From positions 3,767,001 through 3,831,000 of the forward strand of contig NZ_CP145886.1 in NCBI RefSeq assembly GCF_038049935.1: a DNA stretch of 64,000 bases, written 5' to 3'. Source of the DNA: Rossellomorea sp. y25 (lineage in GTDB: Bacteria; Bacillota; Bacilli; Bacillales; Bacillaceae_B). Positions 1 to 8,977 of the stretch are shown one piece after another (the stretch's first letter is position 1; each line of letters opens with the position of its first letter). Made by a program: the position numbers and the translations under genes. Below the pieces are notes generated by a model, which was not told where the DNA came from, did no database searches, and was given only the letters and a program-made list of their open reading frames with translations.

Positions 1-830
1 TTAAGGGTGCGATCTTCCCTCTTTACTTTTGGTTACCAGGCTCATACTACGCTCCACCAACACCGGTGCTTGCTTTATTCGGAGCCTTGCTAACAAAGGT
101 AGGGGTTTATTCGATTTTACGAACGTACACATTATTCTTCTACCATGATATCGGGTATACACATGAAATCCTGAGCATGTTAGCCATCCTGACAATCGTG
201 CTTGGCTGTATCGGCGCCATCGCGTATTGGGATGTTAAGAAAATCATTATCTACAACATCATCATTGCAGTTGGTGTGATATTGTTCGGGGTGTCGACCA
301 TGAACCCTGAAGCATTAGAAGGAGCCATTTACTATCTAGTTCATGACATGTTCATTAAAGCCGCCCTCTTCCTCCTTGTCGGGGTGATGATCGCGATAAC
401 GGGAACGACTAACCTTAAGAAGATGGGAGGTCTCATCAAGGAGTACCCGTGGCTCGGCTGGACATTCCTGGTCGCTGCATTCTCCTTGGCAGGTATCCCT
501 CCTTTGAGTGGATTTATTGGAAAACTATTAATTCTGAGAGGAAGCTTTGCTGCAGAAGCCTATGTAGGTGCAGGAGTGGTTCTCGCCTCAAGTCTCTTAG
601 TACTGTATTCTGTTATTAAAATCTTCCTGAACGGTATATGGGGTAATCCGAAAGAATACAAAGGAGTTTCAAAAGGACACGCTCGTTACTTATGGATGAC
701 CTCAGCGATTCTCGTTGTGTTAGCTGTATGTTACGGCTTTGGTGCCGAAGCGATCCGTCCTTTATTCTCACAAGCAGCGGAAGTACTGGTGAATCCGAAT
801 CTCTATATAGACGCAGTGTTAAAGGAGTAA
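1..830 (+). CDS. mrpD: Na+/H+ antiporter subunit MrpD (C-terminal part)
   Basis: This is the C-terminal part of a proton-translocating membrane subunit of the multi-subunit Mrp antiporter, which exports Na+ in exchange for H+. The frame is open from base 3 at the window edge, so the gene is cut by the window and the ATG at 66 is internal. The first visible residues contain FPLYFWLPGSYY followed by LTKVGVY, typical of the NuoL/M/N-like Mrp subunits, and many hydrophobic helices follow. The stop codon overlaps the ribosome binding site AAAGGAG of mrpE, so the genes are co-transcribed. Subunits A, B and C are expected upstream, outside the window. Confidence 0.95.
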   Translation, partial: KGAIFPLYFWLPGSYYAPPTPVLALFGALLTKVGVYSILRTYTLFFYHDIGYTHEILSMLAILTIVLGCIGAIAYWDVKKIIIYNIIIAVGVILFGVSTMNPEALEGAIYYLVHDMFIKAALFLLVGVMIAITGTTNLKKMGGLIKEYPWLGWTFLVAAFSLAGIPPLSGFIGKLLILRGSFAAEAYVGAGVVLASSLLVLYSVIKIFLNGIWGNPKEYKGVSKGHARYLWMTSAILVVLAVCYGFGAEAIRPLFSQAAEVLVNPNLYIDAVLKE

Positions 831-836
831 TGTAGA

Positions 837-1313
837 ATGGCTTTTCAAATTTTATTAAACTTTTTCATGGCCTTTGTCTGGATGTTTCTTTCGGTATCCT
901 TTACTTCTCAGTCATTCATAATTGGCTATTTGCTAGGATTGCTTGTGATTTTTGCATTCAGAAGGTTTTTCAGCTCACGGTTTTATTTATTGCGCGTGAC
1001 TGCCGTGATCAACTTATTGTTCTTGTTCTTAAAAGAACTTATCCTTGCTAACATCTCGGTCTTAAAAACGATTCTAAGACCCAAGCTTGATTTCCAACCG
1101 GGAATCTTTGCTTTACCGACTGATTTAAAAACAGATTGGGAGATTACCTTATTAGCTAATCTCATTACCTTAACACCCGGGACCCTCGTGATGGATGTAT
1201 CGTATGATAATAAGATCCTTTATGTCCATGCCATCGATATCCCGGATGTGGATCAAGCCATTGATGAGATAAAAAATTCCTTTGAAAAAGCCATTATGGA
1301 GGTGAGCCGCTAA
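837..1313 (+). CDS. mrpE: Na+/H+ antiporter subunit MrpE
   Basis: Small membrane subunit (158 aa) of the Mrp Na+/H+ antiporter. The N-terminal half is hydrophobic with two or three likely membrane helices. The C-terminal half is soluble and contains LTPGTLVMDVS, a stretch typical of MrpE/PhaE. AAAGGAG lies 9 bases before the ATG, overlapping the end of mrpD. The stop codon overlaps the first base of the mrpF start, indicating translational coupling. Its position between D and F matches the usual mrpABCDEFG order. Confidence 0.95.
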   Translation: MAFQILLNFFMAFVWMFLSVSFTSQSFIIGYLLGLLVIFAFRRFFSSRFYLLRVTAVINLLFLFLKELILANISVLKTILRPKLDFQPGIFALPTDLKTDWEITLLANLITLTPGTLVMDVSYDNKILYVHAIDIPDVDQAIDEIKNSFEKAIMEVSR

Positions 1314-1597
1314 TGTTACACACGATTTTTCAAATCACACTGCTATGCGTCTCCCTATCCATGCTGGGACTTGTATACAGGGTTGTGAAAGGGCCAACCA
1401 CTCCCGACCGTGTGGTAGCCCTGGATGCAATCGGTATTAATCTGATTGCCATCATCGCCCTCGTATCCATTATGCTCGATACTTACGCCTTTCTGGAAGT
1501 TATTCTCCTTCTTGGGATTCTGGCTTTCTTAGGAACCGTTGCCTTTTCAAAGTTCTTAGAGAAAGGGGAGATCATCGAACGTGAGCGAGATCATTAG
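1313..1597 (+). CDS. mrpF: Na+/H+ antiporter subunit MrpF
   Basis: Three-helix membrane subunit of the Mrp antiporter, 94 aa, the usual family length. It contains the conserved GPTTPDRVVALD loop after the first helix, a good family marker. The gene starts on the last base of the mrpE stop and overlaps mrpG by 17 bases, so the three genes are translationally coupled. In B. subtilis MrpF has also been linked to bile-salt efflux; that is family knowledge and not visible here. Confidence 0.95.
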   Translation: MLHTIFQITLLCVSLSMLGLVYRVVKGPTTPDRVVALDAIGINLIAIIALVSIMLDTYAFLEVILLLGILAFLGTVAFSKFLEKGEIIERERDH

Positions 1598-1943
1598 ATT
1601 TTTCATCGGATTCTTTTTAGTAGTAGGAGGGTTTCTCAGCCTGGTCACTGCCTTTGGTTTGCTGAGGCTCCCCGATGTATATACGAGAAATCATGCGGCT
1701 TCTAAAAGTGCGACACTGGGCGTGATGTCGATTCTTTTGGCAACATTCCTTTACTTTTATTTGGAGCATGGACACTTTAATTCGAGACTGATTCTGACAA
1801 TCGTCTTCATCTTTGTGACGGCACCGGTTGCTGGACACCTCATCTCAAGAGCTGCTTATAATTCCGGGGTTAAGCTCTGGGACAAAAGTGTTCGGGATGA
1901 CCTGAAAAATAAAAAAGAATACGATCGTCAAAACAATCAGTAA
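1581..1943 (+). CDS. mrpG: Na+/H+ antiporter subunit MrpG
   Basis: Last subunit of the Mrp complex, 120 aa. It has three predicted membrane helices and the motif LRLPDVYTRNHAA, characteristic of MrpG/PhaG. Translation probably starts at the GTG at 1581, inside the end of mrpF, with GGGGAG 10 bases upstream. The C-terminus is charged and hydrophilic. A strong bidirectional terminator follows directly, marking the end of the operon. Confidence 0.95.
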   Translation: MSEIIRFFIGFFLVVGGFLSLVTAFGLLRLPDVYTRNHAASKSATLGVMSILLATFLYFYLEHGHFNSRLILTIVFIFVTAPVAGHLISRAAYNSGVKLWDKSVRDDLKNKKEYDRQNNQ

Positions 1944-1952
1944 GCAGCATAC

Positions 1953-2000
1953 AAAAAGGCTTGACCCCACGAGGATCTCCTCGGTTGGTCAAGCCTTTTT
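1953..2000. terminator. Bidirectional terminator between mrpG and the ChaB-like gene
   Basis: The arms AAAAAGGCTTGACC and GGTCAAGCCTTTTT pair around a GC-rich loop, with A-run and T-run on the two sides. It can stop both the mrp transcript and the convergent gene at 2002. Confidence 0.9.
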
Positions 2001-2001
2001 C

Positions 2002-2370
2002 TTATCGTTGATACAAGTGATCCTCTACACTTCCATCCTGTTTGTGTACAACAAGCGTGCCGGAATGATCCGTCACATAGTCCTTTGCCTTTGACAATAG
2101 CTTATCCTTTGTCTCTTCTACCAGGATGGCACGTTGTCCGTCTGCTTTCTTTAATTGCCAGCCGTCATCATGTGGGGTGACATGATATTCCGTTTTATCC
2201 GAAGCGTTCCCTTCTTCAGATTTATGGGCCTGGTCAGTGGCAATCGCAATCGCTCTTCCTTCCTCATACCCTTCATCAAGAAGAGCATTGGCAATCTCAA
2301 TGGCTTTGTGTCGAACGTCCGCAGGCAGGTTTTTGAGTGAATCCGGATAATCATTTTTTGTCCAACTCAT
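2002..2370 (-). CDS. ChaB-like plus DUF2188 domain protein
   Basis: A 122-aa soluble protein with two recognisable parts. Residues 1-50 resemble the ChaB/YdaT-type domain (NDYPDSLKNLP, then EGRAIAIATDQA). Residues 60-122 resemble DUF2188 (YHVTPHDDGWQLKKADG, then VHKQDGSV near the end). Proteins with this arrangement are common in Bacillus and are often described as stress-associated, but no biochemical role is established. It is a single gene, convergent with mrpG. The role remains unknown. Confidence 0.8.
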   Translation of the reverse strand: MSWTKNDYPDSLKNLPADVRHKAIEIANALLDEGYEEGRAIAIATDQAHKSEEGNASDKTEYHVTPHDDGWQLKKADGQRAILVEETKDKLLSKAKDYVTDHSGTLVVHKQDGSVEDHLYQR

Positions 2371-2454
2371 TAAATATTGCCTCCTATTTAAATGGTTAGT
2401 AATTGATTTCCCATTTATTCACTTTTTAAACGTATGGATATGTAAGAATTCAGT

Positions 2455-2838
2455 TTAGCGTTTTGGAACAACTGCCATCGTACATCTTGAAACACAGATC
2501 AATTGATCGTCCTCATCCGTGATCTTAATCTCCCAAACCATTGTGGTTCTCCCTTGGTGCATCACCGTTCCTGTCGCAGTGACAAGACCTTCACGCTTTG
2601 CTTTAATATGATTGGCGTTGATCTCCAAACCGAAGCAAATCTCCTTATCCAGATCAATTAATTGCACCGCCCCGACACTCGCAACCGTTTCTGCAAGTGC
2701 CACTGATGCTCCTCCATGGAGGAACCCGAATGGCTGTCTCGTGTTTTCATTTACGGGCATCGTCGCAATTACTTTTCCTTTTCCCAGTTCGACAAACTCA
2801 ATTCCTAACGCGCTGATTAATGTATTTTCCATGTTCAT
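2455..2838 (-). CDS. yuxO: Hotdog-fold acyl-CoA thioesterase (YuxO-like)
   Basis: A 127-aa PaaI/MenI-type hotdog thioesterase. The motif QPFGFLHGGASVALAETVAS contains the HGG and glutamate region that forms the active site in this family. In B. subtilis yuxO lies beside the mrp operon, as here, and the family includes 1,4-dihydroxy-2-naphthoyl-CoA hydrolases of menaquinone synthesis, so that is the likely substrate. The reading frame extends to a GTG at 2847, but that codon lies inside the ribosome binding site GAGGTG. The ATG at 2838, 6 bases downstream, is the likely start. Confidence 0.85.
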   Translation of the reverse strand: MNMENTLISALGIEFVELGKGKVIATMPVNENTRQPFGFLHGGASVALAETVASVGAVQLIDLDKEICFGLEINANHIKAKREGLVTATGTVMHQGRTTMVWEIKITDEDDQLICVSRCTMAVVPKR

Positions 2839-3013
2839 GTGAATCACCTCATAATATTTTCTTCTCTATTATCTGTTCTATAGTGGCTGTGAAAATCCTT
2901 TATTTTGCCTCAAAGGGCTTGACCTCTCTCCCCATCCACCTTTTGTTTCATGAATAATTCCCTCTTCATTTTCATACATATCCTTAGAGCATTCCTAAGA
3001 AAGGGGTTATGTT

Positions 3014-3394
3014 ATGTATCGGTACCATCCTTTTTATCCGCCCACTCAACGCCCCTATCCTCCTATTTATTCAAGGGCACAGCCTTCTTACAACCGCAAC
3101 TATCCCCCTGTTGAAACCAAAACATTTATGTCATCAGCGGGTAAAACCCTGAGCCTGATGGATGACGCCCAAAAGGTACTGCGCAGAATTAACAGTTCTA
3201 AAGATTTTTCATCGAAGTTTATGAATGCTGCACAGCAATCAAACCTCCCTGAAGTTCATAAATTACTTCAAACCATCGGCACAAGAGTACAACCCGTAGT
3301 CTCATTTAATCCTGACGGTGTGCGTTTAGTCTTCGATGAGAAGCTTGGCCAGGTGGATTGCTGTCATTTGATCGTAATTGTTCGGTGGATGTAG
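3014..3394 (+). CDS. YuzC-like small protein, probably sporulation-linked
   Basis: A 126-aa protein whose first 35 residues are rich in Tyr and Pro (YRYHPFYPP repeats), a composition seen in coat-associated Bacillus proteins. The middle is a helical region (LSLMDDAQKVLRRINSSKDF) and the end has a short strand-rich part with a CC pair. It resembles YuzC of B. subtilis, of unknown function, by recalled sequence pattern only. AAAGGGG lies 7 bases before the ATG. A terminator follows. The sporulation role is an inference from composition. Confidence 0.65.
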   Translation: MYRYHPFYPPTQRPYPPIYSRAQPSYNRNYPPVETKTFMSSAGKTLSLMDDAQKVLRRINSSKDFSSKFMNAAQQSNLPEVHKLLQTIGTRVQPVVSFNPDGVRLVFDEKLGQVDCCHLIVIVRWM

Positions 3395-3433
3395 GGAAGG
3401 CATAATTATCGACGATGGTTACCTATTCAATAA

Positions 3434-3466
3434 AAAAAAGCAAGGGAACACATCCCTTGCTTTTTC
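3434..3466. terminator. Bidirectional terminator between the YuzC-like gene and yuiF
   Basis: AAAAGCAAGGGA pairs with TCCCTTGCTTTTT across a short loop, with A and T runs on both flanks, serving two convergent genes. Confidence 0.9.
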
Positions 3467-3469
3467 CAT

Positions 3470-4786
3470 TTATAAAATGATTGCTGCAATCCAACCGAAC
3501 AGGATCAGTGGAATATTGTAATGTAAGAATGTTGGTACACAAGTATCCCAAATATGATTATGCTGTCCATCTGCATTTAATCCTGCTGTCGGTCCAAGCG
3601 TACTGTCTGATGCCGGAGAACCAGCGTCACCAAGTGCACCTGCTGTTCCTACAATCGCGATCGTTGCGAGAGGGCTGAATCCAAGCTCCATGGCAAGTGG
3701 TACGAAAATGGCTGCAATGATCGGAATCGTAGCAAATGAAGATCCGATTCCCATTGTCACTAGAAGCCCTACAATCAACATGATAAGAGCAGCTAATGCC
3801 TGGTTTCCGCCGATTACGTCAGCAGTCGCTTCAACCAATGTTTCGACATCGCCTGTGGCTTTTACCACTTCAGCAAAACCTGATGCAGTAATCATCACAA
3901 AGCCAATGAACGCCATCATTTTCATACCTTCATTCAGTAACCCGTCTGCCTCTTTCCATTTAACTGATCCAGAAATATAAAGAACAGCAATACCGGCTAA
4001 TGCACCAAAGATCATTGATTCCAGCTGAAGCTGAACGTATAAAGCGACAACGATGGAAACAAGGGCGAAAATCATCGCTCTTTTATTATAAACGACCTTC
4101 TCTTCAGCGATCACTTCTTCTGCTTCATTGTAGTCCCTTGGTTTACGGTAGCTCACAAATACGGCGATGAGTAACCCGATCACCATGCCCCCTACTGGAA
4201 GAAGCATCGCTTTTGGAATATCACCTAATGCAATCTCCATGCCGCTTGTACCCATGTTTTGTGCAATAATCTCATGGAATTGCAAGCCAAATCCTACTGG
4301 TAAAAGAATATAGGGAGCCGTTAATCCAAACGTAATCACGGATGCAATTAAACGTCTGTCTATACGTAACTCTGTCATCACCTTTAATAAAGGTGGAATC
4401 AAAATAGGAATAAAGGCAATATGAATCGGAATTACATTCTGTGAAAAACAAGCCATAATTAAAATAGATAAAACAATAAGTGCTTTCGAAAGTGCTGTTT
4501 TTCTAGAATCGCCTTTTTTCCCAACAACCTTCAGTACCCAGTCAACAAGCAGATTCGGGATTCCCGTGTAGGAAATCGCCACTGCGAATCCACCCAGTAA
4601 TGCATAACTTAACGCGATATTTGCCCCGCCGCTGATTCCATCAGAAAATACGGCAATCGTCTTGTCTAATCCCAATCCACCAGTCAATCCTCCGACTAAC
4701 GCACCAGTGATCAGAGCGAATACAACATTCACACGTACCAAGCTTAGTACAAGCATGACAAGAACCGCTATAACAACTGCGTTCAT
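3470..4786 (-). CDS. yuiF: YuiF-type Na+/H+ antiporter superfamily transporter
   Basis: A 438-aa polytopic membrane protein with about 11-12 helices. It resembles B. subtilis YuiF, an NhaC-like member of the ion transporter superfamily, sometimes annotated as an amino-acid or Na+/H+ transporter. The late motif GDAGSPASDSTLGPT is typical of this group, and NVIPIHIAFIPILIPP is conserved mid-protein. The frame extends to 4813, but GAGGAGG sits 8 bases before the ATG at 4786, giving the start MNAVVIAVLV. The substrate is not determined by the sequence. In B. subtilis it also neighbours pepA, suggesting a link to peptide or amino-acid handling. Confidence 0.85.
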   Translation of the reverse strand: MNAVVIAVLVMLVLSLVRVNVVFALITGALVGGLTGGLGLDKTIAVFSDGISGGANIALSYALLGGFAVAISYTGIPNLLVDWVLKVVGKKGDSRKTALSKALIVLSILIMACFSQNVIPIHIAFIPILIPPLLKVMTELRIDRRLIASVITFGLTAPYILLPVGFGLQFHEIIAQNMGTSGMEIALGDIPKAMLLPVGGMVIGLLIAVFVSYRKPRDYNEAEEVIAEEKVVYNKRAMIFALVSIVVALYVQLQLESMIFGALAGIAVLYISGSVKWKEADGLLNEGMKMMAFIGFVMITASGFAEVVKATGDVETLVEATADVIGGNQALAALIMLIVGLLVTMGIGSSFATIPIIAAIFVPLAMELGFSPLATIAIVGTAGALGDAGSPASDSTLGPTAGLNADGQHNHIWDTCVPTFLHYNIPLILFGWIAAIIL

Positions 4787-5032
4787 AACTACTTCCTCCT
4801 CAAAATTCTCCATACAACGATATATCGTTTTCCTTTAGTTCACTAAATTGGTAGAGTAATAAAATCACGATTTCAACTTTAACAAGATAAAGAGAGTTTG
4901 TCAACACTTTAGCAGGGTGAAAGATGGCATGGGGGATTTTTCAGGAAAACGGTAGGTTCATGTGGACTGTTGGGTCTGGTTGGGTCTTAGTGATTCCGGG
5001 TGAGTTGAATTAATTCCCATTAAATGTTAATC

Positions 5033-5158
5033 GGCTGGATTCTGGTCGAAAACGGCTGGATTTTCTACCTTTTCGGCCGGATTTTGAAGAAAAGTGGCTG
5101 GATTTTCCCCTATTTCGGCCGGATTTTAAAGCAAAACGGCTGGATTAGCTGCTATCCT
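5033..5158. repeat. Six-copy 21-bp intergenic tandem repeat (GGCTGGATTTT type)
   Basis: Units start at 5033, 5054, 5075, 5096, 5117 and 5138, each beginning GGCTGGATT or GGCCGGATT, so the period is exactly 21 bp. The variable second halves alternate between purine-rich (1st, 3rd, 5th) and pyrimidine-rich (2nd, 4th, 6th), so a 42-bp higher-order unit is visible. An open frame through it simply reads the repeat and is not considered a gene. It lies between yuiF and pepA (4787-5288), where nothing else but the pepA terminator was seen. Confidence 0.9.
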
Positions 5159-5224
5159 AAACCGGATCCCGGTTTCATCCACAAATTAAGCTATCCTATA
5201 CATTACAAATAAGGAATTCCAACA

Positions 5225-5279
5225 AAAAAAGCCTTCTTTCAGTGCTGGAATGCTCATGCACTGAAAAAAGACTCTTCGA
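5225..5279 (-). terminator. Terminator after pepA
   Basis: On the minus strand a long stem (AGTCTTTTTTCAGTGC with GCACTGAAAGAAGGCT) is followed by a run of T, just after the pepA stop. Confidence 0.85.
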
Positions 5280-5288
5280 TCCATCACA

Positions 5289-6794
5289 TTATTTCTCTAA
5301 AGGCACAAAACGCTCAACTAATAGTGCAAGCGTCCTTGCCATGACACCCGTTCCACCAGCAGGCCCCAGTTCATAACTGCCTTTGGTGGTAGCCGTACCG
5401 GCGATATCAAGGTGCACCCAAGGTAGACCTTCAGCGAACTCTCCGACAAATGCGCCACCCATGATGGCGTGACCAGCCCGTCCTGGTGAATTGTTCAAGT
5501 CGGCAATATCACTGCCACGAACACGTTTCTTATCGTTTTCCGTATATGGAAGCTGCCAAATGTATTCGCCCGATTCACCTGACGCTTCCAGCACTTGCTC
5601 GAAGAAAGCTTCATTATTCGTGAGAGCACCTGTTTTGTCTTCACCCAGAGCAATGATGACTCCCCCTGTTAAGGTTGCAACGTCCACTAAATAATTTGCC
5701 CCTTGATGCTTTGCATAGGTCATACCGTCAGCAAGCGCAAGACGGCCCTCAGCGTCTGTATTCAATACTTCAATGGTTTTACCGCTCATAGAGGTAATCA
5801 CATCGTCAGGCTTGAATGCAGAGCCGCTCACCATATTGTCTGTTGAAGGAATGACGGCAACGACGTTCTGTTCCGGTTTGATTTCACCGATGATTTCCAT
5901 GGCACCAAGAACTGCAGCAGCTCCTCCCATATCGGCTTTCATTCCGACGATTCCATCTTTAGGCTTAATCGAGTAACCGCCTGTATCAAAGGTGATTCCT
6001 TTTCCGACTAAACCGATGACATCCTTCCATTCATCTTTTCCGCTGTATTTAAGAACAATCATTTTCGGTGGTTCGACGGATCCCTGATTTACTGCGAGCA
6101 GTGCGCCCATTCCCAGATGCTCCATCTCTTCTTTATCTAAAATCTCAACTTCAAAGTTGTATCGCTCAGCTAATTCAAGGGCGTATTCTGCTAATTTCGT
6201 CGAGGTTAATAGATTACCGGGGGTGTTCACCAGCGTACGGGCTGAATTGACTCCGTTACCAAAGGCAGAGCCGATATGTAAAGCCATCTCTACTTCCTTA
6301 GAATCTGAGCTTGTAAAGAACTCGATCGACTCTACCTGTACCTCTGGTCGATTTGATTTCTTCTTGTATCCGTGGAATTCATATGTAGACATCGTAAAGG
6401 CTTCTGTAAAGGCATGAGCTGCATCTGTTGCTGTCATTTCTTCAGAAACAAATGTATCCAATGCTACTGAAAAAGAAGACATTTTCATCTCTTTTAAAGC
6501 CTTTGATGCTACGCCTAACGATTCTTTTAAAGAATCAAACGTAAGCTCTTTTTGTTTTCCAAGACCTACAAATAATAACCGCTTTGTTTCCAGTTTTCCA
6601 AATGTATGTATTTTTGACACTTTCTTTGCTTCCGAAGAAATGTCTCCGTCTTTTACAAGTTGCGTAAGATAGCCTTCAAACGTGCGATCAAGTTCTTTCA
6701 GCTCTCTTTCGAATGTTGGCTGATTGTAAACCCCAACGACCAGGCACTCTTGATTTGCCGTTCTTACTTCATTTTGATTAATCGAAAATTTCAT
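5289..6794 (-). CDS. pepA: Leucyl aminopeptidase (M17 family)
   Basis: Cytosolic M17 aminopeptidase, 501 aa, removing N-terminal amino acids from peptides with two metal ions. The catalytic region is clear: [17 protein letters not shown], then [11 protein letters not shown], then the signature [12 protein letters not shown] about residue 345. The usual layout is an N-terminal macro-like domain and a C-terminal catalytic domain, and the length is normal. The start is taken as ATG at 6794 because GGAGGTG lies 9 bases upstream; the GTG at 6806 is inside that site. It matches yuiE of B. subtilis. Confidence 0.95.
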   Translation of the reverse strand: MKFSINQNEVRTANQECLVVGVYNQPTFERELKELDRTFEGYLTQLVKDGDISSEAKKVSKIHTFGKLETKRLLFVGLGKQKELTFDSLKESLGVASKALKEMKMSSFSVALDTFVSEEMTATDAAHAFTEAFTMSTYEFHGYKKKSNRPEVQVESIEFFTSSDSKEVEMALHIGSAFGNGVNSARTLVNTPGNLLTSTKLAEYALELAERYNFEVEILDKEEMEHLGMGALLAVNQGSVEPPKMIVLKYSGKDEWKDVIGLVGKGITFDTGGYSIKPKDGIVGMKADMGGAAAVLGAMEIIGEIKPEQNVVAVIPSTDNMVSGSAFKPDDVITSMSGKTIEVLNTDAEGRLALADGMTYAKHQGANYLVDVATLTGGVIIALGEDKTGALTNNEAFFEQVLEASGESGEYIWQLPYTENDKKRVRGSDIADLNNSPGRAGHAIMGGAFVGEFAEGLPWVHLDIAGTATTKGSYELGPAGGTGVMARTLALLVERFVPLEK

Positions 6795-6951
6795 TTTAAC
6801 CGACACCTCCGCTCTCTATTATAGCGAAGATGTCCCATTATTTCGACTTTCTACCAAACCAATCCACAAAGTTAATTCAGTGGTTAATAGGGTATGATAT
6901 AATGAGAACATTATTTTTATTCAAACAATTGAAAGGGTGGCATTTAACAGC

Positions 6952-7431
6952 ATGGAAGTATTTTTTAATTTTCCATTATGGGCATCTTTATTTTCGATCT
7001 TTTTTGCTCAGTTTGTAAAGGTTCCCATACAGTTTATCGCTACGAGGGAATTAAATTGGTCATTGATTACCTCAACAGGCGGGATGCCGAGTTCCCATTC
7101 AGCGGCCGTAACGGCATTATCTACTGGAGTGGCCCTGGAAGTGGGCGTGGATTCACCAATCTTCGCTGTATCCGCCATGTTTGCCATCATCACGATGTTC
7201 GACGCAACGGGTGTCAGAAGGCAGGCAGGAGAACAAGCGATTGTTCTGAATCGGTTGATGGTGGATTTCCAGAGGTTTATGTCAGAAGCAAAAGGCTGGC
7301 AGAACAAGCCTGAACAAGAAAAGCGCAAGGAGCTAAAAGAATTACTCGGTCACAAACCCATTGAAGTGTTCTTTGGGGGACTTTCGGGGATTATTCTAAC
7401 CCTTCTGCTTCATTATTTCTTTTATGCTTAG
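6952..7431 (+). CDS. yuiD: YuiD, DUF212 membrane protein (divergent PAP2-like)
   Basis: A 159-aa membrane protein of the DUF212 family, distantly related to acid phosphatases and vanadium haloperoxidases. It has STGGMPSSHSAAV, the recognisable PSSH signature, and FDATGVRRQAGEQA, both near-invariant in the family. Three or four membrane helices are likely, the last at the C-terminus after EVFFGGLSG. The ATG at 6952 is preferred over the GTG at 6937 because GGGTGG lies 11 bases before it and the resulting N-terminus fits B. subtilis YuiD. It overlaps no gene but leads directly into the next. Confidence 0.85.
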   Translation: MEVFFNFPLWASLFSIFFAQFVKVPIQFIATRELNWSLITSTGGMPSSHSAAVTALSTGVALEVGVDSPIFAVSAMFAIITMFDATGVRRQAGEQAIVLNRLMVDFQRFMSEAKGWQNKPEQEKRKELKELLGHKPIEVFFGGLSGIILTLLLHYFFYA

Positions 7432-7441
7432 GAGTGTCACG

Positions 7442-8230
7442 ATGAGAATTGTTTCAATCTGCCCCAGTAATACAGAAATAATCGATTATCTTGGATTAAC
7501 ACCGAATCTTGTAGGAGTGGATGATTACTCCGATTATCCTAAAGAGGTCGAGTCCCTTCCCCGGCTTGGACCGGATCTCTCTATTAACATGGATAAGGTA
7601 GAGTCCTTGAAACCTGATTTGGTGTTTTCTTCATTAAGTGTACCCGGTATGGAAAAAAACATAGAAGAACTGGAAAAGCGGAACATCCCCCACATCACGT
7701 TAAATCCACAGAGCTTCTCTGACATAGCAGAAGACCTTTTAACGGTTGGGAAAGCTTGTGGAATAGAAGAACATGCCATGATCCGACAACAAGAATTTTT
7801 GCAGACCGTAAAACGCTTAAAAATGATCAGTTCCTGGGTTCAAAATCCACCATCTCTATACTGGGAATGGTGGCCAAAGCCCGTTTTCACCCCTGGTAAG
7901 ATCAACTGGTTAACCGAGTTGAGCGAGATGATCGGTGCTCGAAATCTATTTGATGATGTGGATCTGGCAAGTGTTCAAACGGATTGGGAAGATGTACTGA
8001 AACGTGATCCAGACTATATCTGTCTTGCCTGGGTCGGCGTTCAGCAGAAACGGGTTAACCCCGAAATCGTGAAGAAGCGCCCTGGTTGGAACGAAATGAA
8101 GGCTATTCAAAATGACCGGATTTTCGTTCTGGAAGAAGCTCTCTATTGCAGGCCATCACCCCTTCTGTTAAAAGGTGCTGTCAAGCTTGCAGGAGTTCTT
8201 CATCCTGAATTGTATAAAGAGGTCCAGTGA
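7442..8230 (+). CDS. Cobalamin-binding-type (BtuF/TroA superfamily) protein without signal peptide
   Basis: A 262-aa protein related to the periplasmic-binding fold of BtuF and siderophore-binding proteins. It opens with MRIVSICPSNTEII, the family start, then LVGVDDYSDYP and LKPDLVFSS. Unlike transporter components, it has no signal peptide or lipobox, so it should be cytosolic. Such proteins are usually annotated cobalamin-binding protein, but ligand and role are unproven. It starts 10 bases after yuiD (GGAGTG before the ATG at 7442) and is followed by a strong terminator. It is an insertion relative to the B. subtilis yuiD-yuiC order as recalled. Confidence 0.75.
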   Translation: MRIVSICPSNTEIIDYLGLTPNLVGVDDYSDYPKEVESLPRLGPDLSINMDKVESLKPDLVFSSLSVPGMEKNIEELEKRNIPHITLNPQSFSDIAEDLLTVGKACGIEEHAMIRQQEFLQTVKRLKMISSWVQNPPSLYWEWWPKPVFTPGKINWLTELSEMIGARNLFDDVDLASVQTDWEDVLKRDPDYICLAWVGVQQKRVNPEIVKKRPGWNEMKAIQNDRIFVLEEALYCRPSPLLLKGAVKLAGVLHPELYKEVQ

Positions 8231-8235
8231 TGATA

Positions 8236-8268
8236 AAAAGCTCGCAGTTCAAGTTGAACTGCGAGCTC
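8236..8268. terminator. Strong hairpin after the cobalamin-binding-type gene
   Basis: AGCTCGCAGTTCAA pairs perfectly with TTGAACTGCGAGCT. It lies between two convergent genes. Confidence 0.85.
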
Positions 8269-8272
8269 TATT

Positions 8273-8977
8273 CTATTCTTCTTTTGGTGATAATATCTGC
8301 TGTCTAAACACTTGCATGGATTTATTTTCATTAAGATCCACTAATTGCTGTTCAGATAACTCACCTGAACCCATCTGGATTACATATACATCCAGCGTCT
8401 GTTTACCCCATTCATTATACACATCGTCCACTGTCTCGTAATAGAGGTCCAGTCTATTCCCCTTAATAGCGCTCCCTTTATCGGCTACTACCCCATATCC
8501 ATAATGGGGGATAAAAAGAATGGTACCAATAGGATAAACGGAAAGATCGGCTGCAATCGTAGAATATAAATCACGTTTCACTTTCACTCCAGAGTATGTA
8601 ATTCCATAGAGGGGATGCCCAGGGTTTTTCCCGGTCGATTCAATCCCGGCTGTATAGCCTGTCGCTACAACCTTATGCTTCGTATACTGATCCCAATCAA
8701 CCGACTCTTCCAACGTCCTCGGTTCAACAGGTGTACTCGCAGAAATCTGAGTCTCAAAACCTGCCAGCCTCTTAAGAAATTTAAATGACAATCCTAAACG
8801 ATTTGTCTGATGCTCTTTATAATTCAAACCGGCTTGATCATGTTCACCCTTGTCCATCAACCAGGTTTTAAAGGTTTCGGCCTCTACTCCCGAAACTGAT
8901 TGAAACGTAGTTCCCAGTGCAAGGACAAACAAACTGGCCATAACGAATCTCTTCGTCCATGTTTTAAACAAATTCAT
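8273..8977 (-). CDS. yuiC: YuiC, 3D-domain protein (MltA/RpfB-like), exported
   Basis: A 234-aa exported protein. Residues 8-35 form a signal or anchor helix ([17 protein letters not shown]). The C-terminal 3D domain has the family aspartates in [19 protein letters not shown] and RLDLYYET, related to the catalytic fold of MltA lytic transglycosylases. B. subtilis YuiC has been described as a stationary-phase/sporulation muralytic protein. GGAGG lies 9 bases before the ATG at 8977; the longer frame to 9010 lacks a better site. Its role in peptidoglycan cleavage is inferred from the family. Confidence 0.85.
   Translation of the reverse strand: MNLFKTWTKRFVMASLFVLALGTTFQSVSGVEAETFKTWLMDKGEHDQAGLNYKEHQTNRLGLSFKFLKRLAGFETQISASTPVEPRTLEESVDWDQYTKHKVVATGYTAGIESTGKNPGHPLYGITYSGVKVKRDLYSTIAADLSVYPIGTILFIPHYGYGVVADKGSAIKGNRLDLYYETVDDVYNEWGKQTLDVYVIQMGSGELSEQQLVDLNENKSMQVFRQQILSPKEE

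Noticed and set aside
5024..5212. A 62-residue plus-strand reading frame with repeating GWIF and GRIL heptads
   Set aside because: It only translates the 21-base tandem repeat (7 residues per unit); no ribosome binding site and no promoter fit it.
7442..8230. Vitamin B12 import locus
   Set aside because: No signal peptide, no permease or ATPase, and no cobalamin riboswitch around it.
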